This document shows, piece by piece, positions 1 to 9,251 of a DNA stretch of 64,000 bases. A program made the translations under genes and the position numbers. Source of the DNA: Mycolicibacterium brumae (lineage in GTDB: Bacteria; Actinomycetota; Actinomycetes; Mycobacteriales; Mycobacteriaceae); assembly GCF_025215495.1 (NCBI RefSeq), contig NZ_CP104302.1, positions 3,348,001-3,412,000 on the forward strand, in the 5' to 3' direction. The notes beneath the pieces were generated by a model that was not told the origin of the DNA, did no database searches, and was given only the letters and a program-made list of their open reading frames with translations. Every line of letters begins with the position of its first letter. Position 1 is the stretch's first letter.

Positions 1-1116
1 GTTGCGGTCATAGGCGAACACCACGCCGGGTTCGACGGCGACGAGGTTGTTGCCGCTGTCCCACTGTTGGCGCTCCGAGTCATATTTGGTGCCACCGGTT
101 TTCACCACCCGCAAGGCGGGCAAGCCGAGCGCGGCAGCCACCACGTCCACGAACGGCTTGGTCTCCTCAATCACCTCGACACCTGAGTTCTTGTCACTGG
201 GAACCAGGGTGAACGGCGCGATCCCGTCGACGATTTCGGGGTAGATGGTGACCACGTCCCGGTCGGCGAAGGTGAACACCGTGTCCAAGTGCATCGCCGC
301 GCGCAGCTTGGGCATGCCCGCGACGATGACCTTGTCGGCCGCGCCCCGGGCGAACAATTCTGCCGCGACCTGGGTGATGGCTTGGCGGGACGATCGTTCG
401 CTCATCCCGATCACAACGACGCCGTTGCCCGGTATCAGCACGTCGCCACCCTCCAATGTGGCCATGCCCCAAGACTTTTCCGGGTCACCCCACCACACTT
501 CGGAGCCCACGTAGTCGGGGTGGAACTCATAGATGGCCTTCATCAGCAGCGTCTCGTCGTGGCGCGCGGGCCAGAACAGCGGGTTGAGCGTCAGGCCCCC
601 GTAGATCCAGCAGGTGGTGTCACGGGTGTACAGCGTGTTGGGCAGCGGCGGCATCAGGTACTCGGTGACGCCGGTGTCCTCGCGGGCCAACGCCCGGTAA
701 CCCGATTGGATGTCGGCGGGCAGATCGCGGGTGGACATGCCGCCGATCAACAGTTCGGCGAGCCGGCGGGGCTGCAGGGAGTCCAGGAAGCCGCGGGTGT
801 CCTCGACCAGTCCCAGGCCCACTTCGTTGGCCACGATCTTGCGATCCAGCAGCCAGGACTTGGCCTCCGGGATCGCCACCGTCTCGGTGAGCAGATTGTG
901 CAGCTCGACGACCTCGACGTCGCGGTCCCGCAGCTTGTTCATGAAGTCGAAGTGGTCGCGGCGCGCGTTCTGCACCCACAGCACATCGTCGAACAGCAGG
1001 TCGTCGCAGTTGGTCGGGGTGAGCCGTTCATGGGCCAAGCCCGGGGAGCACACCAGCACCTTGCGCAGTTTGCCCACTTCGGAGTGCACTCCGTAGGCGT
1101 CAGACGGTCTGCTCAT
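1..1116 (-). CDS. arcA: Arginine deiminase (C-terminus cut by window edge)
   Basis: The reading frame has no stop inside the window, so the last residues lie beyond base 1; 372 codons are present of about 400 usual for the family. The enzyme hydrolyses arginine to citrulline and ammonia in the cytoplasm. Read by hand, the protein starts [20 protein letters not shown] and shows the family blocks [21 protein letters not shown] and MHLDTVFTF, the last carrying the catalytic His and Asp. The nucleophilic Cys near the C-terminus is off the window. The ATG at 1114-1116 is the natural start. It follows the SHOCT membrane protein gene by 29 bases on the same strand. I see no other arc pathway gene here. 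Confidence 0.93.
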   Translation of the reverse strand, partial: MSRPSDAYGVHSEVGKLRKVLVCSPGLAHERLTPTNCDDLLFDDVLWVQNARRDHFDFMNKLRDRDVEVVELHNLLTETVAIPEAKSWLLDRKIVANEVGLGLVEDTRGFLDSLQPRRLAELLIGGMSTRDLPADIQSGYRALAREDTGVTEYLMPPLPNTLYTRDTTCWIYGGLTLNPLFWPARHDETLLMKAIYEFHPDYVGSEVWWGDPEKSWGMATLEGGDVLIPGNGVVVIGMSERSSRQAITQVAAELFARGAADKVIVAGMPKLRAAMHLDTVFTFADRDVVTIYPEIVDGIAPFTLVPSDKNSGVEVIEETKPFVDVVAAALGLPALRVVKTGGTKYDSERQQWDSGNNLVAVEPGVVFAYDRN

Positions 1117-1145
1117 GTCCCATTCCCTTCCGATGGCCGACGAAC

Positions 1146-1961
1146 CTACAGGTCGGCGATGATCTGCTGACGTTTCGCGACGTACTCGGCTTCGGAGATC
1201 AGGCCGTTGGCGCGCAACTGCTCCAACTCCTGAATCCGCTGCGCGAACGGCAATTTCGGTTCGGCGGGCTCCGGCGCCGGGTTGGTGGGCACGGACTCCC
1301 GGGAACGTCCGGCCGCGCGCACCACGTCGGAGACCTGCTGACGCACACTCGGGTTGTCCCGGACGTTGATGACGCCGTTGAAGGGAATGCCGTTGGCCTG
1401 CAGGATCCGCAGGATGTCGATCAGCGGTTTGGACTGTCCGGTGAGGTCGTAGGTCCGCCCGTCTTCGGCGAGCGTGAAGGTCGCCGGAACGGCGCCGGCG
1501 ACCAGGGCGCTGCGGTCCCAGTCGATCCGGAAGCTGCGGTCATCCGGGTCGACCATCACCACCAGCTCCCGGCCGCTGAGCAGCGGCAGCCGGGTGATGG
1601 ACGCGATCACCCGGTCCTCGACGTCCATGGGCGCCAATCCGGGGGCTTCGATGTGCAGCCGGAGTTTGACCAGCGGCCGGTCGTTGATCTGGGTGTTGGT
1701 CTCCTGGATCGAGGTGATCCGCGCCAGCCCCACGATCCCGTTGGCGTCCAGGCGCTCGCTCACCCCGGCCGACCGGGTGAACATGCTGGTGAGCCACAGC
1801 GCGACCAGCACATCGCCGGCGGTGACCAGCAAACCGGTCCAGAACATCCACTTCAGCAGCGGGTCGGAGCCCAGCGCGAAGTAGACCGTCAGGAAGATCG
1901 GGCCGACGAGCCCGCCGCAGAGCAGCACGGCGGCCTGTGCCTTGAGGTACCGCAGGAACAT
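1146..1961 (-). CDS. SHOCT-domain membrane protein
   Basis: This is a 271-residue protein of unknown role. Two membrane segments lie at roughly residues 9-30 and 38-60. A soluble middle region follows, and a short C-terminal segment from about residue 235 ([20 protein letters not shown]) matches the SHOCT pattern, a small C-terminal oligomerisation motif often found on bacterial membrane proteins. The ATG at 1961 gives the first membrane segment directly after the start. It is on the same strand as arcA and 29 bases upstream of it, so they may be co-transcribed. No enzymatic motif is visible. The assignment rests on overall architecture. Confidence 0.8.
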   Translation of the reverse strand: MFLRYLKAQAAVLLCGGLVGPIFLTVYFALGSDPLLKWMFWTGLLVTAGDVLVALWLTSMFTRSAGVSERLDANGIVGLARITSIQETNTQINDRPLVKLRLHIEAPGLAPMDVEDRVIASITRLPLLSGRELVVMVDPDDRSFRIDWDRSALVAGAVPATFTLAEDGRTYDLTGQSKPLIDILRILQANGIPFNGVINVRDNPSVRQQVSDVVRAAGRSRESVPTNPAPEPAEPKLPFAQRIQELEQLRANGLISEAEYVAKRQQIIADL

Positions 1962-2037
1962 CGCCCCTCGCTTCGCCGTGGTGATCCGACCGCGTCAGGG
2001 TACCGAAGCCCGCCGAGGTCGGCCTCCCCCGCACACA

Positions 2038-2072
2038 AAAGTGGCGCCCACCGGAGAGGTGAGCGCCACTTT
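2038..2072. terminator. Hairpin terminator after tuf
   Basis: A perfect inverted repeat with 10-base arms (AAAGTGGCGC and GCGCCACTTT) lies 18 bases past the tuf stop. Read leftward it ends in a short T run. It sits between tuf and the SHOCT gene and should end the rpsL-rpsG-fusA-tuf transcript. Confidence 0.8.
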
Positions 2073-2090
2073 CGCAGCTTGGCTACAAGA

Positions 2091-3281
2091 TCACTTGATG
2101 ATCTTGGTGACCCGGCCGGCGCCGACGGTGCGGCCGCCTTCGCGGATCGCGAAGCGCAGGCCCTCGTCCATTGCGACGGGCTGGATCAGCTTGACGGAGA
2201 TGTCGGTGTTGTCACCGGGCATAACCATCTCGGTGCCCTCCGGCAGCGTCACAACACCGGTCACGTCGGTGGTGCGGAAGTAGAACTGCGGACGGTAGTT
2301 GTTGAAGAACGGGGTGTGGCGGCCGCCCTCGTCCTTGCTCAGGATGTACACCTGACCCTCGAACTCGGTGTGCGGGGTGGTGGTGCCGGGCTTGACCACA
2401 ACCTGGCCGCGCTCGACGTCCTCGCGCTTGATGCCGCGGACCAGCAGACCGACGTTGTCGCCGGCCATGCCCTGGTCGAGCAGCTTGCGGAACATCTCCA
2501 CACCGGTGACGGTGGTCTTGGTGACGGTCGGGCGGATGCCGACGATCTCGACTTCCTCGTTCACGTTGATCACACCGCGCTCGACGCGGCCGGTCACCAC
2601 GGTGCCACGACCGGTGATGGTGAACACGTCCTCGACGGGCATCAGGAACGGCTTGTCGGTCTCGCGGACCGGGTCCGGGATGTTCTCGTCGGCGGCGTCC
2701 ATCAGATCCTCGACGGACTTGACCCACTGCGGGTCGCCCTCGAGGGCCTTCAGCGCGGACACCCGGATGACCGGGGCGTCCTCGTCGAAGTCCTGGCCGG
2801 CCAGCAGTTCGCGGACCTCCATCTCGACGAGCTCCAGCAGCTCCTCGTCGTCGACCATGTCGGACTTGTTCAGCGCGACCAGGATGTAGGGCACGCCGAC
2901 CTGGCGGGCCAGCAGCACGTGCTCGCGGGTCTGCGGCATCGGGCCGTCGGTCGCGGCGACCACCAGGATCGCGCCGTCCATCTGAGCGGCGCCGGTGATC
3001 ATGTTCTTGATGTAGTCGGCGTGGCCGGGGGCGTCGACGTGCGCGTAGTGGCGCTTGTCAGTCTGGTACTCCACGTGGGAGATGTTGATGGTGATACCGC
3101 GCTGACGCTCTTCGGGCGCATTGTCGATCTGGTCGAATGCGCGCGACTCGTTCAAATCGGGGTACTTGTCGTGCAGAACCTTGGTGATAGCCGCGGTCAG
3201 CGTGGTCTTGCCGTGGTCAACGTGACCGATGGTCCCGATGTTGACGTGCGGCTTCGTCCGCTCGAACTTCGCCTTCGCCAC
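2091..3281 (-). CDS. tuf: Elongation factor Tu
   Basis: EF-Tu is the GTPase that delivers aminoacyl-tRNA to the ribosome. The protein has 396 residues, the normal length, and carries GHVDHGKT (P-loop, about residues 19-26), DAPGH (about 81-85) and NKSD (about 136-139). The start is GTG at 3279-3281 with AGGAGG a few bases upstream. It is the last gene of the str operon, 158 bases after fusA, and is followed by a strong hairpin. The spacer from fusA repeats the last 20 bases of fusA. Confidence 0.99.
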   Translation of the reverse strand: MAKAKFERTKPHVNIGTIGHVDHGKTTLTAAITKVLHDKYPDLNESRAFDQIDNAPEERQRGITINISHVEYQTDKRHYAHVDAPGHADYIKNMITGAAQMDGAILVVAATDGPMPQTREHVLLARQVGVPYILVALNKSDMVDDEELLELVEMEVRELLAGQDFDEDAPVIRVSALKALEGDPQWVKSVEDLMDAADENIPDPVRETDKPFLMPVEDVFTITGRGTVVTGRVERGVINVNEEVEIVGIRPTVTKTTVTGVEMFRKLLDQGMAGDNVGLLVRGIKREDVERGQVVVKPGTTTPHTEFEGQVYILSKDEGGRHTPFFNNYRPQFYFRTTDVTGVVTLPEGTEMVMPGDNTDISVKLIQPVAMDEGLRFAIREGGRTVGAGRVTKIIK

Positions 3282-3382
3282 TTTTGTCCTCCTGGACTGT
3301 TGGTGCTTCTGGTTAAAGCAGGGGTTGATTTATTGGGTTGTCAGCCGGGTTAGCAGAGTAGTCCACCGCCCCGAATGGGCTT

Positions 3383-3461
3383 ACTCGCCCGTCGCCTTCG
3401 CGTTGCCCATGGCTACGGCTCCGGACTCGCTCGCTACGCTCACTCGCCCGTCGCCTTCGCG
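3383..3461. repeat. 20-bp direct repeat duplicating the fusA 3' end
   Basis: The sequence ACTCGCCCGTCGCCTTCGCG occurs at 3383-3402 and again at 3442-3461. The right copy is the end of fusA (codons for AKATGE plus the stop region). The left copy, 59 bases downstream of fusA, recreates the same codons in front of TAA in the spacer before tuf. Confidence 0.9.
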
Positions 3462-5542
3462 ATGATCTCCTTCGACACGTTCGCGGGGACTTCCGCATAC
3501 GAGTCGAACACCATGGAGTAGTTCGCCCGGCCCTGGGTCTTCGACCGGAGGTCGCCGACGTAGCCGAACATCTCCGACAGCGGAACCTGCGCCTTGACGA
3601 CACGGGCGCCGCTGCGTTCCTCCATGGCCTGGATCTGGCCACGGCGGGAGTTCAGGTCGCCGATCACGTCGCCCATGTAGTCCTCGGGCGTGGTGACCTC
3701 GACGGCCATGAGGGGCTCCAGGATGACCGGCTGCGCAGCGTTGGCAGCCTTCTTCAGGGCCTGGGAACCGGCGATCTTGAAGGCCATTTCCGAGGAGTCG
3801 ACGTCGTGGTAGGCGCCGTCGAGCAGGGTGACCTTGACGTTCACCAGCGGGTAGCCGGCCAGCACGCCGTACTGCATGGCGTCCTGGGCGCCGGCGTCCA
3901 CCGACGGGATGTACTCGCGCGGGATGCGGCCGCCGGTGACCTTGTTCTCGAACTCGTAGGTCGCGCCGTCTTCGCCGACGAACGGCTCCAGCGTGATCTG
4001 CACCTTCGCGAACTGGCCCGACCCACCGGTCTGCTTCTTGTGGGTGAACTCGACGTTCTCGACCTTCTTGCGGATGGTCTCGCGGTAGGCCACCTGCGGC
4101 TTGCCGACGTTGGCCTCGACCTTGAACTCGCGGCGCATACGGTCCACCAGGATGTCCAGGTGCAGCTCGCCCATGCCGCCGATGACGGTCTGGCCGGTCT
4201 CCTGGTCCAGGTGCACCTTGAAGGTGGGGTCCTCTTCGGAGAGCTTCTGGATCGCGGTGCCCAGCTTCTCCTGGTCGCTCTTGGTCTTGGGCTCGATGGC
4301 CACCTCGATCACCGGATCGGGGAAGGTCATCGACTCCAGCACGATCTGATGGTTCGGATCGCACAGGGTGTCACCGGTGGTGGTGTCCTTGAGGCCGATG
4401 ACCGCGTAGATATGGCCGACGGAGGCGGAATCGACCGGGTTCTCCTTGTTGGCGTGCATCTGGAACAGCTTGCCCAGACGCTCCTTCTTGCCCTTGGTGG
4501 AGTTGACCACCGAGGAGCCGGAGTCGACCTTGCCGGAGTACACCCGAATGTAGGTCAGCTTGCCGAAGAACGGGTGCACGGCGATCTTGAACGCCAGCGC
4601 GGAGAACGGCTCGTCGATCGACGGCTTCCGGCTGATGATCTCGTCTTCCTTGCCGGGCACGTGGCCCTCGGCGGCGGGGACGTCCAGCGGGGTCGGCAGG
4701 TAGTCGACGACGGCGTCGAGCATGGGCTGAACGCCCTTGTTCTTGAACGCCGAGCCGCACAGCACCGGGTAGATCTCGGAGGTGACGGTGAGCTTGCGGA
4801 TGCCGGCCTTGATCTCCTCGACGGTCAGTTCCTCGCCACCGAGGTACTTCTCCATCAGGTCGTCGTCGGCTTCGGCGACGACCTCGAGCAGCTTGGTCCG
4901 GTACTCCTCGACCTTGTCAGCCAGGTCCGCGGGGATCTCGACGACCTCGTACTTCTCGCCCATCTTGGTCTCGCCGCGCCACACCTTGGCGACCATCTCG
5001 ACCAGGTCGACGACGCCCTCGAAGTCGTTCTCGGCGCCGATCGGCAGCTGGATCGGGATGGCGCGGGCGCCGAGGCGCTCTTCCATGGTGCGCACCGAGA
5101 AGTAGAAGTCGGCGCCCAGCTTGTCCATCTTGTTGACGAAACAGATGCGCGGGACGTCGTACTTGTCGGCCTGACGCCAGACCTGCTCGGACTGCGGCTC
5201 GACGCCTTCCTTGCCGTCGAACACCGCCACGGCGCCGTCGAGCACGCGCAGCGAGCGCTCCACCTCGACGGTGAAGTCGACGTGCCCGGGGGTGTCGATG
5301 ATGTTGATCTGGGTGCCGTTCCAGAAACAGGTCACCGCGGCGGAGGTGATGGTGATGCCGCGCTCCTGCTCCTGTTCCATCCAGTCGGTGGTGGAGGCGC
5401 CGTCGTGGGTCTCACCGATCTTGTAGTTGACCCCGGTGTAGAACAGGATCCGTTCGGTGGTGGTGGTCTTGCCGGCGTCGATGTGCGCCATGATGCCGAT
5501 GTTGCGGACCTTGCTCAGGTCGGTGAGCACCTCTTGTGCCAC
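3440..5542 (-). CDS. fusA: Elongation factor G
   Basis: EF-G is the GTPase that drives translocation on the ribosome and, with RRF, ribosome recycling. It has 700 residues, the usual length. The N-terminal GTPase domain carries AHIDAGKTT (about residues 19-27), DTPGHVDF and NKMD. Domains II to V follow without interruption. The start ATG at 5542 follows rpsG by 69 bases. It is the third gene of the rpsL-rpsG-fusA-tuf operon. A 20-bp copy of its 3' end lies in the spacer before tuf. This form, encoded in the str operon, is the housekeeping EF-G. Confidence 0.99.
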   Translation of the reverse strand: MAQEVLTDLSKVRNIGIMAHIDAGKTTTTERILFYTGVNYKIGETHDGASTTDWMEQEQERGITITSAAVTCFWNGTQINIIDTPGHVDFTVEVERSLRVLDGAVAVFDGKEGVEPQSEQVWRQADKYDVPRICFVNKMDKLGADFYFSVRTMEERLGARAIPIQLPIGAENDFEGVVDLVEMVAKVWRGETKMGEKYEVVEIPADLADKVEEYRTKLLEVVAEADDDLMEKYLGGEELTVEEIKAGIRKLTVTSEIYPVLCGSAFKNKGVQPMLDAVVDYLPTPLDVPAAEGHVPGKEDEIISRKPSIDEPFSALAFKIAVHPFFGKLTYIRVYSGKVDSGSSVVNSTKGKKERLGKLFQMHANKENPVDSASVGHIYAVIGLKDTTTGDTLCDPNHQIVLESMTFPDPVIEVAIEPKTKSDQEKLGTAIQKLSEEDPTFKVHLDQETGQTVIGGMGELHLDILVDRMRREFKVEANVGKPQVAYRETIRKKVENVEFTHKKQTGGSGQFAKVQITLEPFVGEDGATYEFENKVTGGRIPREYIPSVDAGAQDAMQYGVLAGYPLVNVKVTLLDGAYHDVDSSEMAFKIAGSQALKKAANAAQPVILEPLMAVEVTTPEDYMGDVIGDLNSRRGQIQAMEERSGARVVKAQVPLSEMFGYVGDLRSKTQGRANYSMVFDSYAEVPANVSKEIIAKATGE

Positions 5543-5611
5543 GCTAAATTCCCACTCTTTCGCTTCGTAGATTCATCTGCTGATCCACACCTGGCTCATC
5601 GCCGGGCGTGA

Positions 5612-6082
5612 TCACCAGCGGTAGTGCGCAAAGGCGCGGTTGGCCTCGGCCATCTTGTGGGTGTCCTCACGCCGCTTGACGGAGGCGCCCAGGCCGTTGC
5701 TGGCGTCGAGGATCTCGTTGGCGAGACGCTCGATCATGGTCTTCTCGCGGCGAGCCCGCGAGAAGCTGACCAGCCAGCGCAGCGCCAGCGTGGTGGAGCG
5801 GTCCGGACGGACCTCGACCGGCACCTGGTAGGTGGCGCCACCGACGCGGCGGCTGCGGACCTCGAGGCTCGGCTTGACGTTGTCCAGCGCGCGCTTGAGG
5901 GTGATGACCGGATCGGTGCCGGTCTTGTCCCGGGCCTGCTCCATCGCGCCGTAGACGATGCGCTCGGCGGTGGACTTCTTGCCGTCCAGCAGGATCTTGT
6001 TGACCAGCTGGGTCACCAGCTGCGAACCGTAGACCGGATCGTTGACCAGGGGGCGCTTCGGCGCCGGGCCCTTGCGCGGCAT
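5612..6082 (-). CDS. rpsG: 30S ribosomal protein S7
   Basis: S7 nucleates the head of the small subunit by binding 16S rRNA. The protein has 156 residues and opens [20 protein letters not shown], typical of actinobacterial S7. Its ATG overlaps the rpsL stop in a TAATG arrangement (base 6082 shared), so the two genes are translationally coupled. fusA follows 69 bases downstream on the same strand. S7 is the autoregulator of the str operon in other bacteria; I did not identify a specific binding site here. Confidence 0.99.
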   Translation of the reverse strand: MPRKGPAPKRPLVNDPVYGSQLVTQLVNKILLDGKKSTAERIVYGAMEQARDKTGTDPVITLKRALDNVKPSLEVRSRRVGGATYQVPVEVRPDRSTTLALRWLVSFSRARREKTMIERLANEILDASNGLGASVKRREDTHKMAEANRAFAHYRW

Positions 6083-6456
6083 TAGCTCTTCTCCTTCTTG
6101 GCGCCGTAGCGGCTACGGGCCTGCTTGCGGTTCTTCACACCCTGGGTGTCGAGCGAACCGCGGATGATCTTGTAACGCACACCCGGCAGGTCCTTCACAC
6201 GACCACCGCGCACCAGCACCATCGAGTGCTCCTGCAGGTTGTGGCCTTCGCCGGGGATGTAAGCGGTGACCTCAACGCCACTGGTCAGCCGCACACGGGC
6301 GACCTTGCGAAGCGCCGAGTTCGGCTTCTTCGGGGTGGTGGTGTACACGCGGGTGCACACGCCACGGCGCTGCGGGCTGCCCTTCAGCGCCGCGGTCTTC
6401 ACCTTCGTCGCCTTGTCGTGGCGGCCCTTGCGGACCAGCTGGTTGATGGTTGGCAT
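6082..6456 (-). CDS. rpsL: 30S ribosomal protein S12
   Basis: S12 lies at the decoding centre and controls accuracy. The protein has 124 residues. Lys43 (in TTTPKKPNS) and Lys88 (in [10 protein letters not shown]) are both present, so the two classical streptomycin resistance positions are wild type. It is the first gene of the str operon and its stop overlaps the rpsG start by one base. A promoter candidate lies about 220 bases upstream, giving a long leader. Confidence 0.99.
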   Translation of the reverse strand: MPTINQLVRKGRHDKATKVKTAALKGSPQRRGVCTRVYTTTPKKPNSALRKVARVRLTSGVEVTAYIPGEGHNLQEHSMVLVRGGRVKDLPGVRYKIIRGSLDTQGVKNRKQARSRYGAKKEKS

Positions 6457-6677
6457 TTACCGGCTTCCTGTGTTGCTACTTCTTCGAGGTCTTGCTTTGA
6501 GGTCTCTGTACTGCGGTTATGGCCCCGGTCTCGTAACCCGCGACCGGGCGTGTCGGGCGCACCCGCGCCAAGAAACTGATCTAGATTCTCGACGTGGCAC
6601 ACGCGAATTCGCCCGACGGCGCACCTCACCGCTGACAGGCAGCGGCGTGCGCGCCTGGTGGCCAGGCACGAGCTACT

Positions 6678-6707
6678 ACCATACCCGCCCGCGGCGCTGC
6701 AGGTCAA
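6678..6707 (-). promoter_or_regulatory. Promoter candidate for the str operon
   Basis: Read leftward, TTGACC (6702-6707) and TATGGT (6678-6683) are separated by 18 bases, a near-consensus sigma-A promoter. It would start transcription near 6671, giving rpsL a leader of about 215 bases. In the rest of the 335-base gap (6457-6791) I see only a weak CCTGG/CCAGG hairpin. Confidence 0.6.
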
Positions 6708-6791
6708 AGCGCGCCAACAGGGCCTCCCAACTGCGGAAACGCCGAGTCGTCAGGCCTTCTCGGCAACGATTGTAGGCGTAGGCTGCCCGCC

Positions 6792-7172
6792 ATGCCCGGC
6801 CTCGGCGTCCGCACCTTCGCGCCCGCGGTGATCGCGGTCACAATCTGCGGGCTGGCCGGCTGCGGCGGCGTCGGCCCGGGCGCCGACGACCACGGCGAGC
6901 CCGGCAGCGCCATCAGCTACTCCCCGATGGGCACCACCATGACCATCGACTGCGGGTCGGGGCGTTCGCTGTCGGTCGGCGGCTCCAACAACAAGCTGAC
7001 CGTCACCGGCGCCTGCGCCGATGTGGAGATCACCGGCAGCGACAATCGGCTCACCGTGGACAAGATCACCGGCCGGGTGTCGACCGGCGGGGTGAACAAC
7101 ACCGTGACCTACCGCGACGGGAACCCCACCGTGAGCGACACCGGTGGCGGGAACACCGTCCGGCGGGGTTGA
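6792..7172 (+). CDS. DUF3060-like lipoprotein
   Basis: The product is a 126-residue putative lipoprotein. A hydrophobic signal sequence ends in a lipobox LAGC with Cys24 as the lipidated residue. The mature part is a small beta-rich domain with a repeated pattern (GGSNNKLTVTG, GSDNRLTVDK, GGVNNTVTYR), which I associate with the DUF3060 family of mycobacterial secreted proteins. The ATG at 6792 lies 84 bases beyond the rpsL promoter candidate on the opposite strand, so the two transcripts diverge. Its function is unknown. It is followed by the 174-base repeat element. Confidence 0.75.
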   Translation: MPGLGVRTFAPAVIAVTICGLAGCGGVGPGADDHGEPGSAISYSPMGTTMTIDCGSGRSLSVGGSNNKLTVTGACADVEITGSDNRLTVDKITGRVSTGGVNNTVTYRDGNPTVSDTGGGNTVRRG

Positions 7173-7298
7173 TCGGCGGGCACTTCACGGTGTTGCTGGT
7201 GGGTCACGCGTGACACAGGTGGCTCCGCGCGGGTGGGAGTCGCCGCGTGCGTCTCCCTCAGCGCGGAACTGGCCGCGGCGGCTGGTGCCGCGCGGTCC

Positions 7299-7472
7299 GT
7301 TTCGGCACGAAATCCCGATCGAGTGGCCGGATTCGGCACAAGAACGCCCGCGAGCGGCCCGATAGAGCACGAGCGCTCCATGGTGTCCGCTGCGTGGGAA
7401 GCCATCCTGGGCTTTTGTGTGCATCGTTGGCCACTCGAGCAGAAACGGGCCGTTCGTGGGCCTATCCCCGCA
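7299..7472 (+). repeat. 174-bp dispersed structured repeat, copy A
   Basis: This noncoding block matches 42669-42842 on the opposite strand at 150 of 174 positions (hand count) with no gaps. It contains CGAGYGGCC motifs at 7319-7328 and 7349-7360 and their complements at 7429-7438 and 7447-7456; the 10-base pair TCGAGTGGCC/GGCCACTCGA is perfect. It lies between two convergent genes and fills most of the 309-base gap 7173-7481. I see no protein-coding logic in it. Confidence 0.88.
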
Positions 7473-7481
7473 GCATTGGGG

Positions 7482-8252
7482 TTAATCGGCGGGCGCCCCG
7501 TGCCGGCCGGCGCCCTGGGCGAAGCGTTTCGCGCCAGCCAGCGATTCCGGCGCGACGGCGGCCAGGCTGGCGAATTCGGCGACCAGCGCGTCCGGCTCGG
7601 CCATCCCCCACTGGCCGAGCGCCGAGGCACGGTCGGCGCGCAGACAACCCTGCGGCAACCCGGCCAGCTCGGCGGCGAGCGCCTCCGCGGCGGCGCGGGC
7701 CTGCCCGGGCGGAACCACCCGGTTGGCCAGCCCGATGGCCAGCGCCTCCTGCGCGTCCACAGCGCGGCCCGTGAGGATCAGGTCCATCGCGCGGGATCCC
7801 CCGATCAGCCGGGGCAGCCGGACGGTGCCGCCGTCGATCAGCGGCACCCCCCAGCGCCGGCAGAACACCCCAAACACGGCGTCGGACTCGACGACCCGCA
7901 GGTCGCACCACAGCGCGAGTTCCAGCCCGCCGGCCACCGCGTGCCCGCTGACGGCGGCGATCACCGGTTTGGACAGCGTCATCCGGGTCGGGCCCATCGG
8001 TCCGGGCCCGTCGGGTTCGACGCGGTTGCTCTCGGGGCCGCCCATCGCCTTGAGATCCGCGCCGGAACAGAACGTGCCGCCGTCACCGGCCAGCACCGCC
8101 ACGGCGGCGGTGTCGTCGGCGTCGAAGGCGGCGAATGCGTCGTGCAGCGCGGCGGCGGTGGGGCCGTCGACGGCGTTGCGGGCGTGCGGCCGCGACAGGA
8201 TGACCGTGGTCACCGGGCCGTCGCGCTCCACCCGAACCGTCACAGCGCCCAT
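7482..8252 (-). CDS. echA5: Enoyl-CoA hydratase/isomerase family protein
   Basis: This is a crotonase-fold enzyme of 256 residues, expected to act on acyl-CoA thioesters in beta-oxidation. The oxyanion-hole regions are visible as GDGGTFCSGADLKAM and VSGHAVAGGLELALWCDL. The ATG at 8250-8252, giving MGAVTVRVERDG, is preferred over an upstream in-frame ATG at 8291 because GGAGG lies just before it and the upstream codons belong to a 59-base tandem duplication. Position and sequence suit Rv0675 (echA5) of M. tuberculosis, an inference from memory. It lies downstream of the two DUF2628 genes on the same strand. Confidence 0.88.
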   Translation of the reverse strand: MGAVTVRVERDGPVTTVILSRPHARNAVDGPTAAALHDAFAAFDADDTAAVAVLAGDGGTFCSGADLKAMGGPESNRVEPDGPGPMGPTRMTLSKPVIAAVSGHAVAGGLELALWCDLRVVESDAVFGVFCRRWGVPLIDGGTVRLPRLIGGSRAMDLILTGRAVDAQEALAIGLANRVVPPGQARAAAEALAAELAGLPQGCLRADRASALGQWGMAEPDALVAEFASLAAVAPESLAGAKRFAQGAGRHGAPAD

Positions 8253-8358
8253 GAGTTCGCTCCTCCGCAGGACTCGTCCCTCGTCCCGCATCGTCGACTC
8301 ACAGCGCCCATGAGTTCGCTCCTCCGCAGGACTCGTCCCTCGTCCCGCATCGTCGACT
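8241..8358. repeat. 59-bp perfect tandem duplication over the echA5 start
   Basis: Bases 8241-8299 and 8300-8358 are identical, and five further bases of the unit continue to 8363. The unit contains the echA5 ribosome binding site, start codon and first codons. The second copy therefore supplies an extra ATG (8309-8311) in another frame. That frame runs 23 codons and stops on a TGA just past the real start. Confidence 0.95.
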
Positions 8359-8771
8359 CACAGTCGCTCGCCGCCCGGGCTCAGCGCCGAGCCCTCGAAC
8401 GGGTTCCAGGACACGCTGCGCTGCGTGACGTGCAGGTAGTAGGCCCAGTTGGCGGTCACCAGCCCGATCGCACCGGCGACCAGATTCGCCCACTGGTTGG
8501 GCCAGCCGGCCGCGGACAATCCCAGCGCGGCGGCGATGTTCAGCGCCAGCAGCGTCAGGCCCTTGCGCCACATGCCCTTGATGAAGAAGTAGATCGGGCT
8601 GAACAGCAACGCCCACAGGTTGAACCGCATCAGGAACCGGCTCCAGAAGTCCAGCTGCTGCGCCGCGGCGCGGGCGTTCTGCGAGGCGGGGTGCCCGAAC
8701 TTGTCGTAGAACTTGAATCGGGCCTGCCAGATCGGCGGCAGGCCGGCGTACTTCTCGGACCAATCGGGCAT
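8358..8771 (-). CDS. DUF2628 membrane protein
   Basis: This protein has 137 residues. It opens MPDWSEKYAGLPPIWQARFK, and its C-terminal half has membrane segments around FSPIYFFIKGMWRKGL and LVAGAIGLVTANWAYYL before a terminal SWNPFEG block. These features fit DUF2628, a small membrane family of unknown function. The next gene upstream is a paralogue with the same KGMWRKGL and SWNPFEG blocks. Its stop lies at the edge of the 59-base duplication ahead of echA5. Confidence 0.78.
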   Translation of the reverse strand: MPDWSEKYAGLPPIWQARFKFYDKFGHPASQNARAAAQQLDFWSRFLMRFNLWALLFSPIYFFIKGMWRKGLTLLALNIAAALGLSAAGWPNQWANLVAGAIGLVTANWAYYLHVTQRSVSWNPFEGSALSPGGERL

Positions 8772-8780
8772 TTCTGAAGG

Positions 8781-9251
8781 TTAGCTGTCAGCCGCATGCG
8801 CCTCGGGCCGACGCCCGGGCGGCCGGTGGCTGGTCATCCCCTCGAACGGGTTCCAGGACTCACTGCGGAATCGGACCTGCAGGTAGTAGCACCAGTTCGC
8901 GGTCAGCAGCGCGATCATCGGCACCACGAAGTTCAGCGCACGGTCGATCGCTCCGCCGAAGTCGGTGTAGGCCACCACTACGCCCAGCGCCAAGCCGAGT
9001 CCGAGCAGGCTCAAGCCCTTCCGCCACATGCCCTTGGCGAAGAAGTACAGCGGCCCGAACAGAGCGGCCAGGAAGTTCCCGCTGATCCGCATCCGGGTTC
9101 CGAATGGCAGCGCCTTGAACGCCTGCTGTGCCTCCGGTGAGGAGTTCGGCGTGCCGTAGGCGTCGTAGAAGGCGAACCGCCGGCGCCAGATGTCGGCGAG
9201 TCCGGCGTCCTCGGCCGGTTGATCCGTCCAGTCGCGGTGCGGCTCGGTCAT
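8781..9251 (-). CDS. DUF2628 membrane protein, paralogue of the next gene
   Basis: This protein has 156 residues and shares DIWRRRFAFYDAYG, FAKGMWRKGLSLLGL and SWNPFEG with the neighbouring DUF2628 protein, so the two arose by tandem duplication. Two or three membrane segments lie in the second half. The ATG at 9249-9251 overlaps the stop of the PaaX-family gene in an ATGA, which points to translational coupling and fixes the start. The function is unknown; the coupling places it in the same transcript as the acyl-CoA genes. Confidence 0.78.
   Translation of the reverse strand: MTEPHRDWTDQPAEDAGLADIWRRRFAFYDAYGTPNSSPEAQQAFKALPFGTRMRISGNFLAALFGPLYFFAKGMWRKGLSLLGLGLALGVVVAYTDFGGAIDRALNFVVPMIALLTANWCYYLQVRFRSESWNPFEGMTSHRPPGRRPEAHAADS

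Noticed and set aside
7233..8777. Long plus-strand frames running through copy A of the 174-bp repeat and opposite echA5
   Set aside because: They cross the real minus-strand genes, have no family features and differ in frame between the two copies of the element.
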